Shown piece by piece: positions 1 to 8,020 of a stretch of 36,522 nt of DNA. Numbering within the stretch: position 1 is the stretch's first letter; each line of letters begins with the position of its first letter. A program made the translations under genes and the position numbers. Below the pieces are notes generated by a model, which saw only the letters and a list, made by a program, of their open reading frames with translations, did not search any database and was not told the DNA's origin. The stretch lies in the NCBI GenBank assembly GCA_019348265.1, contig JAHWJV010000002.1:1-36522 (forward strand). The letters run 5' to 3'. Origin of the DNA: Gemmatimonadota bacterium. GTDB taxonomy: Bacteria; Gemmatimonadota; Gemmatimonadetes; Longimicrobiales; Longimicrobiaceae.

Positions 1-732
1 GAGGTAGCTCTTCGCACCCACCGAGAGGATGTCGTACATCACGATCGGCTCCCCGAAGCTCGGCGCCTCCGCCAGTCGCACGTTCCGTGGGATCGTGGTT
101 CGGTATACCTTCGGGCCGAAGTACTCCTTCGCCTCGTCCGCGACCTGCTTCGAAAGGTTCAGGCGGTGATCGTACATGGTGAGCAGCACGCCCTCGATCT
201 GCAGCGAAGGGTTGAGGTTCTTCTGCACGATCCGCACGGTATTCAGCAGCTGAGAAAGTCCCTCGAGCGCGTAGAATTCGGATTGTATCGGGATCATCAC
301 CGCGTCCGCGGCGGCGAGCGTGTTCAGCGTGAGCATCCCCAGCGAGGGAGGCGCATCGATGAGGATGAAGTCATAGTCGTCCCGGACCGAAGCGAGCGCG
401 TCGCGCAGGATCGTCTCGCGGCCCTTGCGGCTGACCAGCTCCACCTCGACGCCCACCAGGTCTCGAGTGGCCGGCGCCACGGCCAGGTAGGGAAAGTGCA
501 CCCCCGGGACGACGACGTCCCCGAGGGGTACCCCCTCCACCAGCACGTCGTATAGCGAGCCCTGGATCTGCTCCTTCTTCACCCCCAGTCCGCTCGTCGC
601 GTTCGCCTGGGGATCCACGTCCACAACCAGCGTGCGCTTCTCCGCCACGGCCAGGCAGGCGCCGAGGTTGATGGCGGTCGTCGTCTTGCCCACCCCGCCC
701 TTCTGGTTCGCAATGGCAATGATGCGGGACAC
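1..732 (-). CDS. parA: ParA/Soj chromosome-partitioning ATPase (3' end cut by window edge)
   Basis: ATPase that drives segregation of origin regions together with ParB bound at parS. The visible 244 codons start at a GTG (730-732) preceded by a purine-rich GGAGAAAGAG. A start at the upstream ATG (746-748) would be in another frame. Residues 11-18 form the deviant Walker A KGGVGKTT, residues 38-44 the DVDPQAN switch region, and a LIDAPPSLG Walker B lies near residue 125. The last visible residues, VGAKSYL, are close to the usual C-terminus, so only a short tail is missing. parB would be expected further along the minus strand outside the window. A parS-type site lies 80 bases upstream of the start. 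The family assignment is secure. Confidence 0.95.
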   Translation of the reverse strand, partial: MSRIIAIANQKGGVGKTTTAINLGACLAVAEKRTLVVDVDPQANATSGLGVKKEQIQGSLYDVLVEGVPLGDVVVPGVHFPYLAVAPATRDLVGVEVELVSRKGRETILRDALASVRDDYDFILIDAPPSLGMLTLNTLAAADAVMIPIQSEFYALEGLSQLLNTVRIVQKNLNPSLQIEGVLLTMYDHRLNLSKQVADEAKEYFGPKVYRTTIPRNVRLAEAPSFGEPIVMYDILSVGAKSYL

Positions 733-768
733 CGGGCTCTTTCTCCATGAGGGTAGGTAGGCGGCGCC

Positions 769-798
769 AATATAACCCGCGCGGTCCGCGTCAGTCTA
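769..798 (-). promoter_or_regulatory. Putative sigma70-type promoter of parA
   Basis: On the minus strand a TATATT (769-774) is preceded by 18 bases and TAGACT (793-798), which matches 4 of 6 positions of TTGACA. The parA GTG is about 37 bases downstream of the -10. The parS site at 812-827 lies just upstream, so ParB binding there could affect this promoter; that last point is inference. Confidence 0.45.
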
Positions 799-811
799 GC
801 GACGGGCCGTA

Positions 812-827
812 TGTTTCACGTGGAACA
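812..827. promoter_or_regulatory. parS: parS centromere-like site 1
   Basis: The 16-mer TGTTTCACGTGGAACA matches the widely conserved parS palindrome (consensus TGTTNCACGTGAAACA and its TGTTCCACGTGGAACA relatives). It lies between parA and mnmG, where parS sites are often found. The heptamer array begins at the very next base. Confidence 0.9.
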
Positions 828-970
828 GGTAGCGGGGAAGGAGGGAAGGAAGAATCAAGAGGGAAAGGAAGAACGGACAGCAGGCCGAGGAGCACGACGG
901 CTGCGGACCAGCACCCGGACTATGCCGAGACCCCGCTCTACCCTCTTTCCTCTTCCCTCTTCCTTATCTT
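828..970. repeat. Inverted heptamer array A (GGAAGAG type)
   Basis: The left arm 828-876 reads in loose 7-base units (GGTAGCG, GGGAAGG, AGGGAAG and so on). The right arm 936-970 is five exact-phase units on the complementary strand, with consensus GGAAGAG on minus (GGTAGAG, GAAAGAG, GGAAGAG, GGAAGAG, AAGATAA). The right arm contains the mnmG stop codon and codes for the last residues of MnmG (KIRKREEERG). About 60 bases separate the arms. Confidence 0.7.
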
Positions 971-2839
971 CTTGACCTCCATCACCAGGTTCTGCAGGTC
1001 GTTCGGGGAGACGCCCGGGATGCGCGAGGCCTGGCCGAGAGTGGTCGGTCGCACCCGCGACAGCTTCTGGCGCGCCTCCGTGGAGAGGGAGAGGAACCCG
1101 TCGTAGCCGAGGTCGGCCGGGAGGGCGAAATCGCCCTGGCGCTGGACGGTGGCGGCCCGTCGCCGCTCGCGCCCCAGGTAGCCCTCGTAACGCAGCTCCA
1201 TCTCGGCGCCCGCGAGAACTTCTTCGAGCTCCGCGTCCGAGCTGGCGTCGAAGGGGGCGGCATCCGCGACGGCCTCCAGCAGGCCCGCGATCGGGATGCC
1301 AGGGCGGCGCAGCAGGGCGGCCAGTCGCGTCGGCTCCCGCAGCGGCGCGGAGCCCACCGTCTCCAGGAAATGGTTGACGCGCTCGGGAGCGGCACTGGTC
1401 TCTTCCAGCCATGCGCCCACCCGGTCCGCGAGCTCCAGCCGCTCGTCCAGGCGGCGGCGCTGGGCGTCGCTGAGCAACCCGGTGGCGGCGGCGAGTGGGC
1501 CCAATCGCGCGATTGCGTTGTCCTGCCGCAGGAGAAGGCGGAATTCCGCGCGCGAGGTGAATAGCCGATACGGTTCGTCCGTCCCCTTGGTGACCAGGTC
1601 GTCGAGCAGCACGCCGATGAAGGCGCGGTCGCGCTCCAGGACGACCGGCTCCCGATCCAGCGCCTGCAACGCCGCGTTCGCTCCGCCTATCAGCCCCTGC
1701 CCCGCCGCCTCCTCGTACCCCGTGGTCCCGTTCACCTGCCCCGCCAGGAAGAGCCCCTCCAGCGCCTTGCTCTCCAGGGTGGGATGCAGCTGGTGGGGGG
1801 GATAGTAGTCGTACTCGATGGCGTAGCCCATCTTCGTCATACGAACCTTCTCCAGCCCGGGCAGGCTGCGCAGCATCGCGAGCTGCACCTCCAGAGGAAG
1901 CGAGGTGGACAGGCCGTTGACGTACATCTCGCTGGTCTCGAGTCCCTCCGGCTCAAGGAAGATCTGGTGGCGCACCGCGTCGGGGAACTTGACGATCTTG
2001 TCCTCGATCGAGGGGCAATAGCGGGGGCCCCGCCCCGCGATCTCGCCGCCGTACAGCGCGGACCGGGAGAGGTTCTCCTGCACAACCTCCTTGAGCTGGT
2101 CACCCGTCCAGGTGATCCAGCAGGGGAGCTGCGGAAGTAACGGCTCCCGCGCCCACTGCGAGAGCCGGTACTCGGGATTCTCGCCGTGCTGCACCTGCAA
2201 CGACGACGTGTCCACCGAGCGCCCGTCGATCCGCGGAGGCGTGCCGGTCTTGAAGCGCGCGACCTCCAGCCCGAGTGCCTCCAGCTGCTCCGCGAGGTTG
2301 ACCGAAGGAGCGTCCCCCGCCCTTCCCGCCCCGACGGTCGGAACGCCGCCGACATGGATTCTGCCGCGAAGAAAGGTCCCGGCCGTGAGCACCACCGCCC
2401 GCGAAGCGAAGTCGATCCCGGACTCGGTGCGTACCCCGGCCACGCGGGCGCCGTCCAGGCGCAGCGATCCCACCATCCCCTGGAAGAGGGAGAGGGACGG
2501 GTTGGCTTCGAGGAGCGAGCGCGCGGCGCGGGGATATAGTCCGCGGTCGCATTGCATGCGCGGCGCCCACACGGCGGGACCCTTCGACCGGTTCAACATG
2601 CGGAACTGGATACGAGCGCGGTCGGTCGCGCGCGCCATGACGCCGCCCATCGCGTCGACTTCACGGACCACGGTCCCCTTCGCCACCCCGCCGATCGCGG
2701 GGTTGCAGCTCATCTGCCCGACGGCCTCCAGGTTGGGCGTGATCAGCAGCGTCCGGGCGCCGAGCCGCGCCGACGCAGCGGCGGCCTCCACCCCGGCGTG
2801 TCCCCCACCGATCACAATCACCTCGTAAGTCCTCTCCAT
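938..2839 (-). CDS. mnmG: tRNA uridine-5-carboxymethylaminomethyl modification enzyme MnmG (GidA)
   Basis: FAD enzyme that, with MnmE, adds carboxymethylaminomethyl or aminomethyl groups to U34 of certain tRNAs in the cytoplasm. The 633-aa protein is of usual length. The Rossmann motif GGGHAG sits at residues 11-16, followed by CNPAIGGVAKG near residue 48 and the GidA C-terminal helical domain. The reading frame is open upstream through the second parS site, but the ATG at 2837-2839 was chosen because AGGAGAG precedes it and the family starts exactly there (MERTYEVIVIGGG). The C-terminal RKREEERG is coded by a heptamer repeat arm, so the tail is probably not conserved. rsmG, commonly found between mnmG and parA, is absent. 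Confidence 0.97.
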   Translation of the reverse strand: MERTYEVIVIGGGHAGVEAAAASARLGARTLLITPNLEAVGQMSCNPAIGGVAKGTVVREVDAMGGVMARATDRARIQFRMLNRSKGPAVWAPRMQCDRGLYPRAARSLLEANPSLSLFQGMVGSLRLDGARVAGVRTESGIDFASRAVVLTAGTFLRGRIHVGGVPTVGAGRAGDAPSVNLAEQLEALGLEVARFKTGTPPRIDGRSVDTSSLQVQHGENPEYRLSQWAREPLLPQLPCWITWTGDQLKEVVQENLSRSALYGGEIAGRGPRYCPSIEDKIVKFPDAVRHQIFLEPEGLETSEMYVNGLSTSLPLEVQLAMLRSLPGLEKVRMTKMGYAIEYDYYPPHQLHPTLESKALEGLFLAGQVNGTTGYEEAAGQGLIGGANAALQALDREPVVLERDRAFIGVLLDDLVTKGTDEPYRLFTSRAEFRLLLRQDNAIARLGPLAAATGLLSDAQRRRLDERLELADRVGAWLEETSAAPERVNHFLETVGSAPLREPTRLAALLRRPGIPIAGLLEAVADAAPFDASSDAELEEVLAGAEMELRYEGYLGRERRRAATVQRQGDFALPADLGYDGFLSLSTEARQKLSRVRPTTLGQASRIPGVSPNDLQNLVMEVKKIRKREEERG

Positions 2840-2925
2840 CGCTCTCCTGGACGTTCGCTGCGGCTCGACCGTGGAGTGCCTATAACCCGGGCGAGGCGGG
2901 CGGTTCCTCGCTCGGCCGGCAGGAT

Positions 2926-2941
2926 TGTTCCACGTGGAACC
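2926..2941. promoter_or_regulatory. parS: parS centromere-like site 2
   Basis: TGTTCCACGTGGAACC matches the parS palindrome at 15 of 16 positions. The inner GTTCCACGTGGAAC is a perfect 14-base palindrome. It lies in the divergent gap between mnmG and the small membrane-protein genes. Confidence 0.85.
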
Positions 2942-3054
2942 CCGGCGACGGGATCGTTTCCGCACCTTCGGAGTGTAAGACCAAGCAGGTGCCGCAGATG
3001 GCATATGGATTGCACCCGAGCTGGAAAACCAGGCCCCGAACCGAGGAGCGCAGC

Positions 3055-3495
3055 ATGGACGAGCAGGAACAGGGAATGGGCGGCGCGGCGAACATGCCGC
3101 CGTTCGGCCGCGAGTCCATGGGCCGCACCGAAGGCGCGCCGTACGACTACGCTGATGAGGACGAGACGCCGCTCCGCGCGCGCAGGCGCCCCGGCGGGCC
3201 GCGCGAGCGGATCAACGATGCGCTCTTCGAGATGGCGGAGCGCGTGCAGATGGCGGCCGACCGGCTCGGAGAGCTAGCGGACGACCGCTTCGGCGATGAA
3301 GACGGCGCGGCGGGCCGCGCGGGAGCGCTGGTCCAGGACCTCGCCGCCCGGCTCGACGGGGTCGCTGACTACCTGCGGAGCAGCGACGTCGACAGCGTCC
3401 GCGACGGGCTCGAGCGCCAGGTTCGCGAGAAGCCCATCCACTCGGTGCTGATCGCGGTAGCGGCCGGGTGGGTCGCCGGGAAGATCATCCGCTGA
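3055..3495 (+). CDS. Small DUF883/YqjD-like membrane-anchored protein
   Basis: A 146-aa protein with a disordered acidic and arginine-rich N-terminal third, an amphipathic helical middle (about residues 50-110) and one short C-terminal hydrophobic segment preceded by the motif VREKPIHSVLIAVAAGW. This is the layout of DUF883 proteins such as E. coli YqjD and ElaB, which anchor at the inner membrane by the C-terminus and bind ribosomes in stationary phase. The ATG at 3055 has AGGAG seven bases before it, which decides against the longer frame from 2989. The next gene begins 11 bases after the stop, and the three small genes here look like one operon. The family assignment is by pattern only; function in this organism is unknown. 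Confidence 0.7.
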   Translation: MDEQEQGMGGAANMPPFGRESMGRTEGAPYDYADEDETPLRARRRPGGPRERINDALFEMAERVQMAADRLGELADDRFGDEDGAAGRAGALVQDLAARLDGVADYLRSSDVDSVRDGLERQVREKPIHSVLIAVAAGWVAGKIIR

Positions 3496-3506
3496 ACACC
3501 AGGATC

Positions 3507-3998
3507 GTGAACGGCACCGGCGCCGCGGGGGAACCGGACCCAGACGAGCCCGAGCCCTCGCTCGGTGGTCTGCTCCGTGACCTCGCCGGCGAGACGCAGG
3601 AGCTGTTCCGCCAGGAGGTGGAGCTGGTCCGGGCGGAGCTCGGGGATGGCGTCCGGCGCACCGCCGCTGGTGTGAGTTGGGTCGCCGCCGGAGCGGCGAT
3701 CGTCCTCATCGCCATGCTGGTGCTGCTCGCGGCGCTGGTCGTTGGGCTGGGTGACCTTCTCGACAGCTACCTGCTCTCCACGCTGATCGTCGGCCTTCTC
3801 TTCGTCCTGATCGGCGCGGCGCTCGCGATCACCAACGCCGCGGCCAGACGGAGACGGGAACCGGCCCTGCGCGCCGCCATCGGCACCTTGCACGCAGACA
3901 AGCGATGGGCCGGGGCGGAGGTGCAGCAGCTGACGCACGATCTTACCCGCCCTCCGAGTGAGGGACCCAGGAGGAGCAAACATGGACAGGATGGATGA
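3507..3998 (+). CDS. Phage-holin-III-superfamily / YqjE-like inner-membrane protein
   Basis: A 163-aa protein. Residues about 15-45 are helical and charged (GGLLRDLAGETQELFRQEVE), the segment that opens YqjE-type (DUF1469, Phage_holin_3_6) proteins. Two long hydrophobic segments follow (about residues 53-80 and 86-108), then a basic C-terminal tail. I chose GTG 3507, preceded by AGGA; a longer in-frame start at 3468 would overlap the preceding gene. In E. coli yqjD and yqjE are adjacent, and here the same two kinds of protein are adjacent too, which supports both calls. The 3' end overlaps the next gene by 17 bases. The role is unknown; envelope or stress function is inference. Confidence 0.7.
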   Translation: MNGTGAAGEPDPDEPEPSLGGLLRDLAGETQELFRQEVELVRAELGDGVRRTAAGVSWVAAGAAIVLIAMLVLLAALVVGLGDLLDSYLLSTLIVGLLFVLIGAALAITNAAARRRREPALRAAIGTLHADKRWAGAEVQQLTHDLTRPPSEGPRRSKHGQDG

Positions 3999-4458
3999 AG
4001 GGCTCAGGGGTGCCGAGGTACACACCCATATCGGGATGGGTCCCCGGCAGCACCACGACGGCGTCGACGGGCTCGAGGAGCTTTCCGAGGCGGGTGGCGA
4101 GGCACGAAGTGGGCGCGCCCGGAACTTCGCGAACGAGGCGCGGCAGCGTGCTGCAGGGGCGCTGGGCCGCGCTGCGAGCGGGCTGGACGAGCGCACCGGC
4201 GTGGTCCGTCTGGTCCGGGAGAATCCGCTCGCCGCAGTCGGGGTCGCGTTCGCGGTCGGGTTCCTGGTGGCTGGGAAGAGTCAATCCGAGGGGCGCTTCG
4301 GGAGGGCGAAGCAGCAGCTGCGCGGCGCGATCATCGGAGCGATCAGCGCGGCCGTGGCCCAGGAGACGCGTAACCTGGCTGGCATTTTTGGCGACGACGA
4401 GGACGAGGAGGAGGAGCGCCCGACCGGGCGCCGACCGCGCCGCCCACGCGAGTACTGA
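3982..4458 (+). CDS. Small single-span membrane protein of the yqjDE-like operon
   Basis: A 158-aa protein starting at ATG 3982 with a strong AGGAGGAG at 3969-3976. The N-terminus is hydrophilic, residues about 45-70 are helical and arginine/alanine rich, and VRENPLAAVGVAFAVGFLVAG (about residues 80-100) resembles the DUF883 C-terminal anchor. After it comes a second helical segment and an acidic then arginine-rich tail (DDEDEEEERP, then RRPRRPREY). Its start lies inside the end of the preceding gene, so translation is probably coupled. No specific function recognised. Confidence 0.65.
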   Translation: MDRMDEGLRGAEVHTHIGMGPRQHHDGVDGLEELSEAGGEARSGRARNFANEARQRAAGALGRAASGLDERTGVVRLVRENPLAAVGVAFAVGFLVAGKSQSEGRFGRAKQQLRGAIIGAISAAVAQETRNLAGIFGDDEDEEEERPTGRRPRRPREY

Positions 4459-4472
4459 GGGCGGAGCAGCGA

Positions 4473-4742
4473 ATGCCAGCACGCCGCTTCCGCGTTCAGG
4501 GGAGGGTCCAGGGTGTCGGCTTCCGCTGGTGGACGCGGTCCCTGGCCAGCGAGGTCGGGCTCACCGGGAGCGTGCGCAATCTTCCTGACGGCTCGGTTGA
4601 AATCTGTGCACAGGGCAGCGAGAGCGCGCTGACGCAACTCCGCGCAAGGCTCGATTCCGGCCCGCCTGGCGCCGAAGTCGACTCCGTCGAGGAAGAGCCC
4701 GCGGCGGAGGCTCCTACGGGCGGCTTCGACATCCTCCACTGA
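4473..4742 (+). CDS. acyP: Acylphosphatase
   Basis: An 89-aa protein of the expected size for acylphosphatase, which hydrolyses acyl-phosphate bonds in the cytoplasm. The signature GRVQGVGFRWW (about residues 10-20) carries the catalytic arginine that binds phosphate, and VRNLPDGSVEI (34-44) carries the catalytic asparagine. It begins 14 bases after the stop of the small membrane-protein operon with GGAG just upstream, so it is likely the last gene of that transcript. It converges with mnmE across a hairpin. Confidence 0.95.
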   Translation: MPARRFRVQGRVQGVGFRWWTRSLASEVGLTGSVRNLPDGSVEICAQGSESALTQLRARLDSGPPGAEVDSVEEEPAAEAPTGGFDILH

Positions 4743-4768
4743 CGCTCCCGAACACATCCCGAATAGAA

Positions 4769-4797
4769 CGGCGCTCAGAATTCGCTCCTGAGCGCCG
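4769..4797. terminator. Shared hairpin between convergent acyP and mnmE
   Basis: CGGCGCTCAG (4769-4778) pairs fully with CTGAGCGCCG (4788-4797) around a 9-base loop. On the minus strand the stem is followed by TTCTATTC, a modest T-rich tract, so it should work best for mnmE. On the plus strand there is no T run. Confidence 0.6.
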
Positions 4798-4874
4798 ATC
4801 TCGCGTCCGCCATACGTCCGGGCTGCCCCGGGCCCCGCAAACGCTCTGCGCGCCTCCTCCGCGGTTTTCCGCCG

Positions 4875-6257
4875 CTACTTACCGATGCAGAACTGGGCGA
4901 AGAGCTGCCCGAGGACCTCGTCGGGGGTGACGGCCCCGATGAGCTCCTCCAGATGATCGCGGGCCGCCGCGAGGTGGGTCGCGGCGATCTCCGGCGGGAC
5001 GTCACCGTCCACGGCCGTGACGAAGCTCGTGAGCTCGTCCATGGCCGAGCCCAGTGCGCGGGCGTGCCGCTCGCGTGTGACGAGCGGAGCCTCGCCGGGC
5101 TCGCCCAGGATTCCTCCGAAAGCAAGCCGCAGCAGCTCCTCCCGCAGTCGAGCGAGGCCGGTGCCGTCCACGACGGACACGGCGATCGCAGGAGGCGAGC
5201 CGTTGACCGGTGCGGACCCGGGGCGGCGGGCCCCGAGCTCGTCCGCCTTGGTCCTGACGAGTAGGGCATGCGAAGGGTCGACGCCGGCGAGAAAGCCGAG
5301 CTCAGCCGGGTCGAGATCTCGCGCTGCGTCAGCGCAGAACAGGACGATGTTGGCGGCGCGGAGGTAGCGCCGGGCGACTTCGATACCGATGCCTTCCACC
5401 CGGTCCGTCGTCTCGCGAAGCCCGGCCGTATCGGCGAGTCGAAAGGGATACCCGTCGAGTACGATGGAAGCTTCCAGCGCGTCGCGCGTCGTTCCGGGGA
5501 TCTCGGTGACGATCGCCCGCTCGGTACCCAGCAGTGCGTTGAACAGAGAGGACTTCCCGGAGTTGGGCAGACCCGCCAGGACGACCAGCGCCCCTTCGCG
5601 CAGCATCTCCCCCTGTGGAGCGGTCGCGAGGAGGGTGCGGATCCTCGCGGTAATCTCACGGGCCGCGGCCGCGGTGCGGGCGGGCGGGACGGGTGGCTCG
5701 TCCTCTTCCGGGAAGTCGATGGAGTAGGTGAGGAGCGCCTCCACGTGCAGGATCGCGGCGCGCAGCTCTTCGATTCGCCTGGAAAGGCCGCGCTCCATCT
5801 GGAAGATCGCCGCCCGGTGCAGCGCGGGCGAGCGTCCCTCGACCAGGTCGAGCACCGCCTCTGCCTGCAGGAGGTCGAGCTTTCCGTTGTCGAGCGCGCG
5901 GTGGGTGAACTCGCCGGGCCGGGCGACGACCGCGCCGGCGGCGCAGACGGCCGCAAGCACCAGCTGCGGTGTCAGGACGCCGCCGTGCGTGGAGATCTCG
6001 ACCGTGTCCTCACCCGTGTAGCTGTGCGGCGCGGGGAAGTAGGAGACGAGTGCGCGATCGACGAGATCGCCCGTGTCGGGGTGGCGCACGACGAGCAGCC
6101 GCTGAACGCGCGGGGCGGGGGGCTCGGCCCCCAGCGCCGGGCACACCCGCAGCAGACAGCCGGCGGCATCCGCCCCGGAGATTCGTACGAGCGCTACCGC
6201 GCCGCGGCCCGCCGGGGTAGCGATAGCCGCGATGGTCGTGGCGAGGGAGCTGGGCAT
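4875..6257 (-). CDS. mnmE: tRNA uridine-5-carboxymethylaminomethyl modification GTPase MnmE (TrmE)
   Basis: K+-dependent GTPase partner of MnmG in U34 tRNA modification. The 460-aa length is normal. The N-terminal tetrahydrofolate-binding domain begins IAAIATPAGRGAVALVRISG. The G domain has GLPNSGKSS (G1, near residue 228), PGTTRD (G2), DTAGLR (G3) and TKAD in place of the usual NKxD (G4). The C-terminal FCIGK supplies the essential cysteine. It is the last gene of a minus-strand run, 48 bases after the TerB-like gene. No good ribosome-binding site is visible before the ATG at 6255-6257. Confidence 0.97.
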   Translation of the reverse strand: MPSSLATTIAAIATPAGRGAVALVRISGADAAGCLLRVCPALGAEPPAPRVQRLLVVRHPDTGDLVDRALVSYFPAPHSYTGEDTVEISTHGGVLTPQLVLAAVCAAGAVVARPGEFTHRALDNGKLDLLQAEAVLDLVEGRSPALHRAAIFQMERGLSRRIEELRAAILHVEALLTYSIDFPEEDEPPVPPARTAAAAREITARIRTLLATAPQGEMLREGALVVLAGLPNSGKSSLFNALLGTERAIVTEIPGTTRDALEASIVLDGYPFRLADTAGLRETTDRVEGIGIEVARRYLRAANIVLFCADAARDLDPAELGFLAGVDPSHALLVRTKADELGARRPGSAPVNGSPPAIAVSVVDGTGLARLREELLRLAFGGILGEPGEAPLVTRERHARALGSAMDELTSFVTAVDGDVPPEIAATHLAAARDHLEELIGAVTPDEVLGQLFAQFCIGK

Positions 6258-6305
6258 GGGGGAGAATGACGCCGCCGGCGCGCGGGAGCAAGCGCCGCGG
6301 AGCGG

Positions 6306-6782
6306 CTACTCGAGGCGAGACCTCGCGGCGGCGGCGGCCTTGGCGGCGGAAAGCTCCGCCGGCTGCAGGTCCAGGAGGTTGGCGATCTTGCGCGTGAGGT
6401 AGTGCTCGTGGTCCGCGATATCGCCATCAGCGAGAACGAGGCCCCACATACTCTCCGCGAGCGACATCTTCTGCTCGAAGTCGTACCCGGTGCGCAGCAG
6501 CGTGGTGAACCGGTGGTGGTCGATCGAAGCGCTGCGCTCGGACTCCGCCAGCTGGAGAAGCTCCCGCCCCGCCGCCGCGTCCAACGAAAAGTGGCTGACG
6601 AGCACTGACTCCAGGTGCTCGCGCTCCGCCTGCGAGAACTCGCCGTCCGCATGCGCGATCTCCAGCAGGAGCGCGCACGCGGCGACATGCCGCGCGTCCG
6701 CCCTGGCCGCGCCGTTCAGCTCTGGCTCATCGGAGCCCGTGCTCCCGGACCCGAAGAGTGCGCGAATCGACTCGAGGAACAT
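6306..6782 (-). CDS. TerB-like protein (tellurite-resistance TerB fold)
   Basis: A 158-aa protein. Residues about 35-145 have the helical repeat of TerB-type domains with acidic turns: LLLEIAHADGEFSQAEREHL and, about 65 residues later, GLVLADGDIADHEHYL. In this family such paired ADGE/ADGD turns bind metal. The domain is found alone or as a co-chaperone-like module, and tellurite resistance itself should not be assumed. The start at 6780-6782 (MFLESIRALF) is the natural one; an in-frame extension to 7367 would overlap the neighbouring gene. It lies 17 bases after the exported protein gene and 48 before mnmE, so co-transcription is likely. Confidence 0.8.
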   Translation of the reverse strand: MFLESIRALFGSGSTGSDEPELNGAARADARHVAACALLLEIAHADGEFSQAEREHLESVLVSHFSLDAAAGRELLQLAESERSASIDHHRFTTLLRTGYDFEQKMSLAESMWGLVLADGDIADHEHYLTRKIANLLDLQPAELSAAKAAAAARSRLE

Positions 6783-6799
6783 GAAAGGGCTGCGACCGT

Positions 6800-8020
6800 T
6801 CAGCGTGGACGGGACGAGCCGGTCGCCACCAGGTCGTAGTACCGGCGGACGCGTCCCGAATCGTACTCCCCCACCAGCGTCGGCAGGCTCTGAAGGAGCT
6901 GTGCGCTCCGCCAGGGGGAGCTCGTCTGCGCGATCGGTACGGACGCCGGCCCGCGAAATACACTCCGGATGATGACGCTGCGCTCGTCCAGCGGAAGCCG
7001 CTTCACGTTCGCCAGGAAGGGATCGAGCTTCCCATCCCGCACGACATAATAGTCCACATTCGAGATGTAATAAGCCGAAACGCGCTCGCCCCGTGCGCGC
7101 AGGAAGCTCGCGATCGCCGGCAGAGCCCCGGCGCCGGCGAGGTCGCCCACTGCAGGGATCACCCCGTTTCGTAGCTGAAGGGAGCGGACGAACTGGAAGG
7201 AATGGTCGCTGGCGAGATAGCTCGCCTGCCGCCCGCCCATGTCCCGCTCCAGGATGAGCTGCCGGAGGCTCGGGTAGTGCGGCTGGGGAGCGCGCCCGAA
7301 GCTCTCGAATCGAAGCCCCAGCCCTTGCTCGGCGAAAGCGGAGTGGAAGCGGCGCAGCGTCCGCCACTCCCCTGAATCGATAGGGACACCGTATCCACGT
7401 ATCCGCTGCACCACGCGTGCGTGCGAATCCTCGAAGGCGGAGCGGAGAAGAGGAGTCCTGTCCAGGTACTCGACGATCGAGTCGATGGGCTCGGCGGGAT
7501 CGCGGGTCGCGGGCACCGGGCGTCCCGTGAGCAGCGCGAGGTACTCCAATCGGTCGCGAGAGAGCTCGAACAGAGACTTGAAGAGGAGGTGCTCGAGCAG
7601 ATTGTCCCGCCGGATATCCACCAGAATGGCGATGGCCGGTCGAATCCTGGCGATATAGGAGAAGTTCTGATCCGGGCCGACGCCGATATAGGCCCCGCCG
7701 CGCACGCCACGCGCGTCCAGCTCGTCCATCACGTGGAGATAGGAGCCCTCATTGGAGATGAGGTTGTCCGTATCGAAGAAGCCGCCTGGCTCGGAGAGCC
7801 GCGCAACCTGGGTGGCGAAGGCGGTGTCCGCCTGTACCGCCGCGGCCTCTCCGCGACCCTGTGCGCAAGCGGGGGCCAGCGGGAGAAGCAGGCCGAGGAG
7901 GAGCGGCAGCAGGCGAACCGCGGCGCGACGGCAGCGCGGCAGGCCGGGCGGTGCTGTCGGGGTCGATCGGAAGTAACGCACCGGGGAAGCTCCGGGACGG
8001 GGCTGTGCGCTGGAGGTCAC
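6800..8020 (-). CDS. LIC_10091-family exported protein (methyltransferase-like fold)
   Basis: A 406-aa protein. A long arginine-rich N-terminus leads into a hydrophobic stretch LLPLLLGLLLPLAPACAQ (about residues 38-54), a probable signal peptide. Then come GGFFDTDNLISNEGSYLHV, GGAYIGVGPDQNFSYIARIRP with VDIRRDNLLEHLLFKSLFEL, and later YYISNVDYYV and VIIRSVF. I recall this combination as the family named after Leptospira LIC_10091, related in fold to SAM-dependent methyltransferases but of unknown activity. The GTG start (8018-8020) overlaps the stop of the upstream winged-helix gene by four bases (GTGA), so translation is coupled. The family name is from memory and the function unknown. Confidence 0.75.
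   Translation of the reverse strand: MTSSAQPRPGASPVRYFRSTPTAPPGLPRCRRAAVRLLPLLLGLLLPLAPACAQGRGEAAAVQADTAFATQVARLSEPGGFFDTDNLISNEGSYLHVMDELDARGVRGGAYIGVGPDQNFSYIARIRPAIAILVDIRRDNLLEHLLFKSLFELSRDRLEYLALLTGRPVPATRDPAEPIDSIVEYLDRTPLLRSAFEDSHARVVQRIRGYGVPIDSGEWRTLRRFHSAFAEQGLGLRFESFGRAPQPHYPSLRQLILERDMGGRQASYLASDHSFQFVRSLQLRNGVIPAVGDLAGAGALPAIASFLRARGERVSAYYISNVDYYVVRDGKLDPFLANVKRLPLDERSVIIRSVFRGPASVPIAQTSSPWRSAQLLQSLPTLVGEYDSGRVRRYYDLVATGSSRPR

Noticed and set aside
2840..3004. N-terminal extension of MnmG
   Set aside because: It would be read through the parS site. The family start and ribosome-binding site are at 2839.
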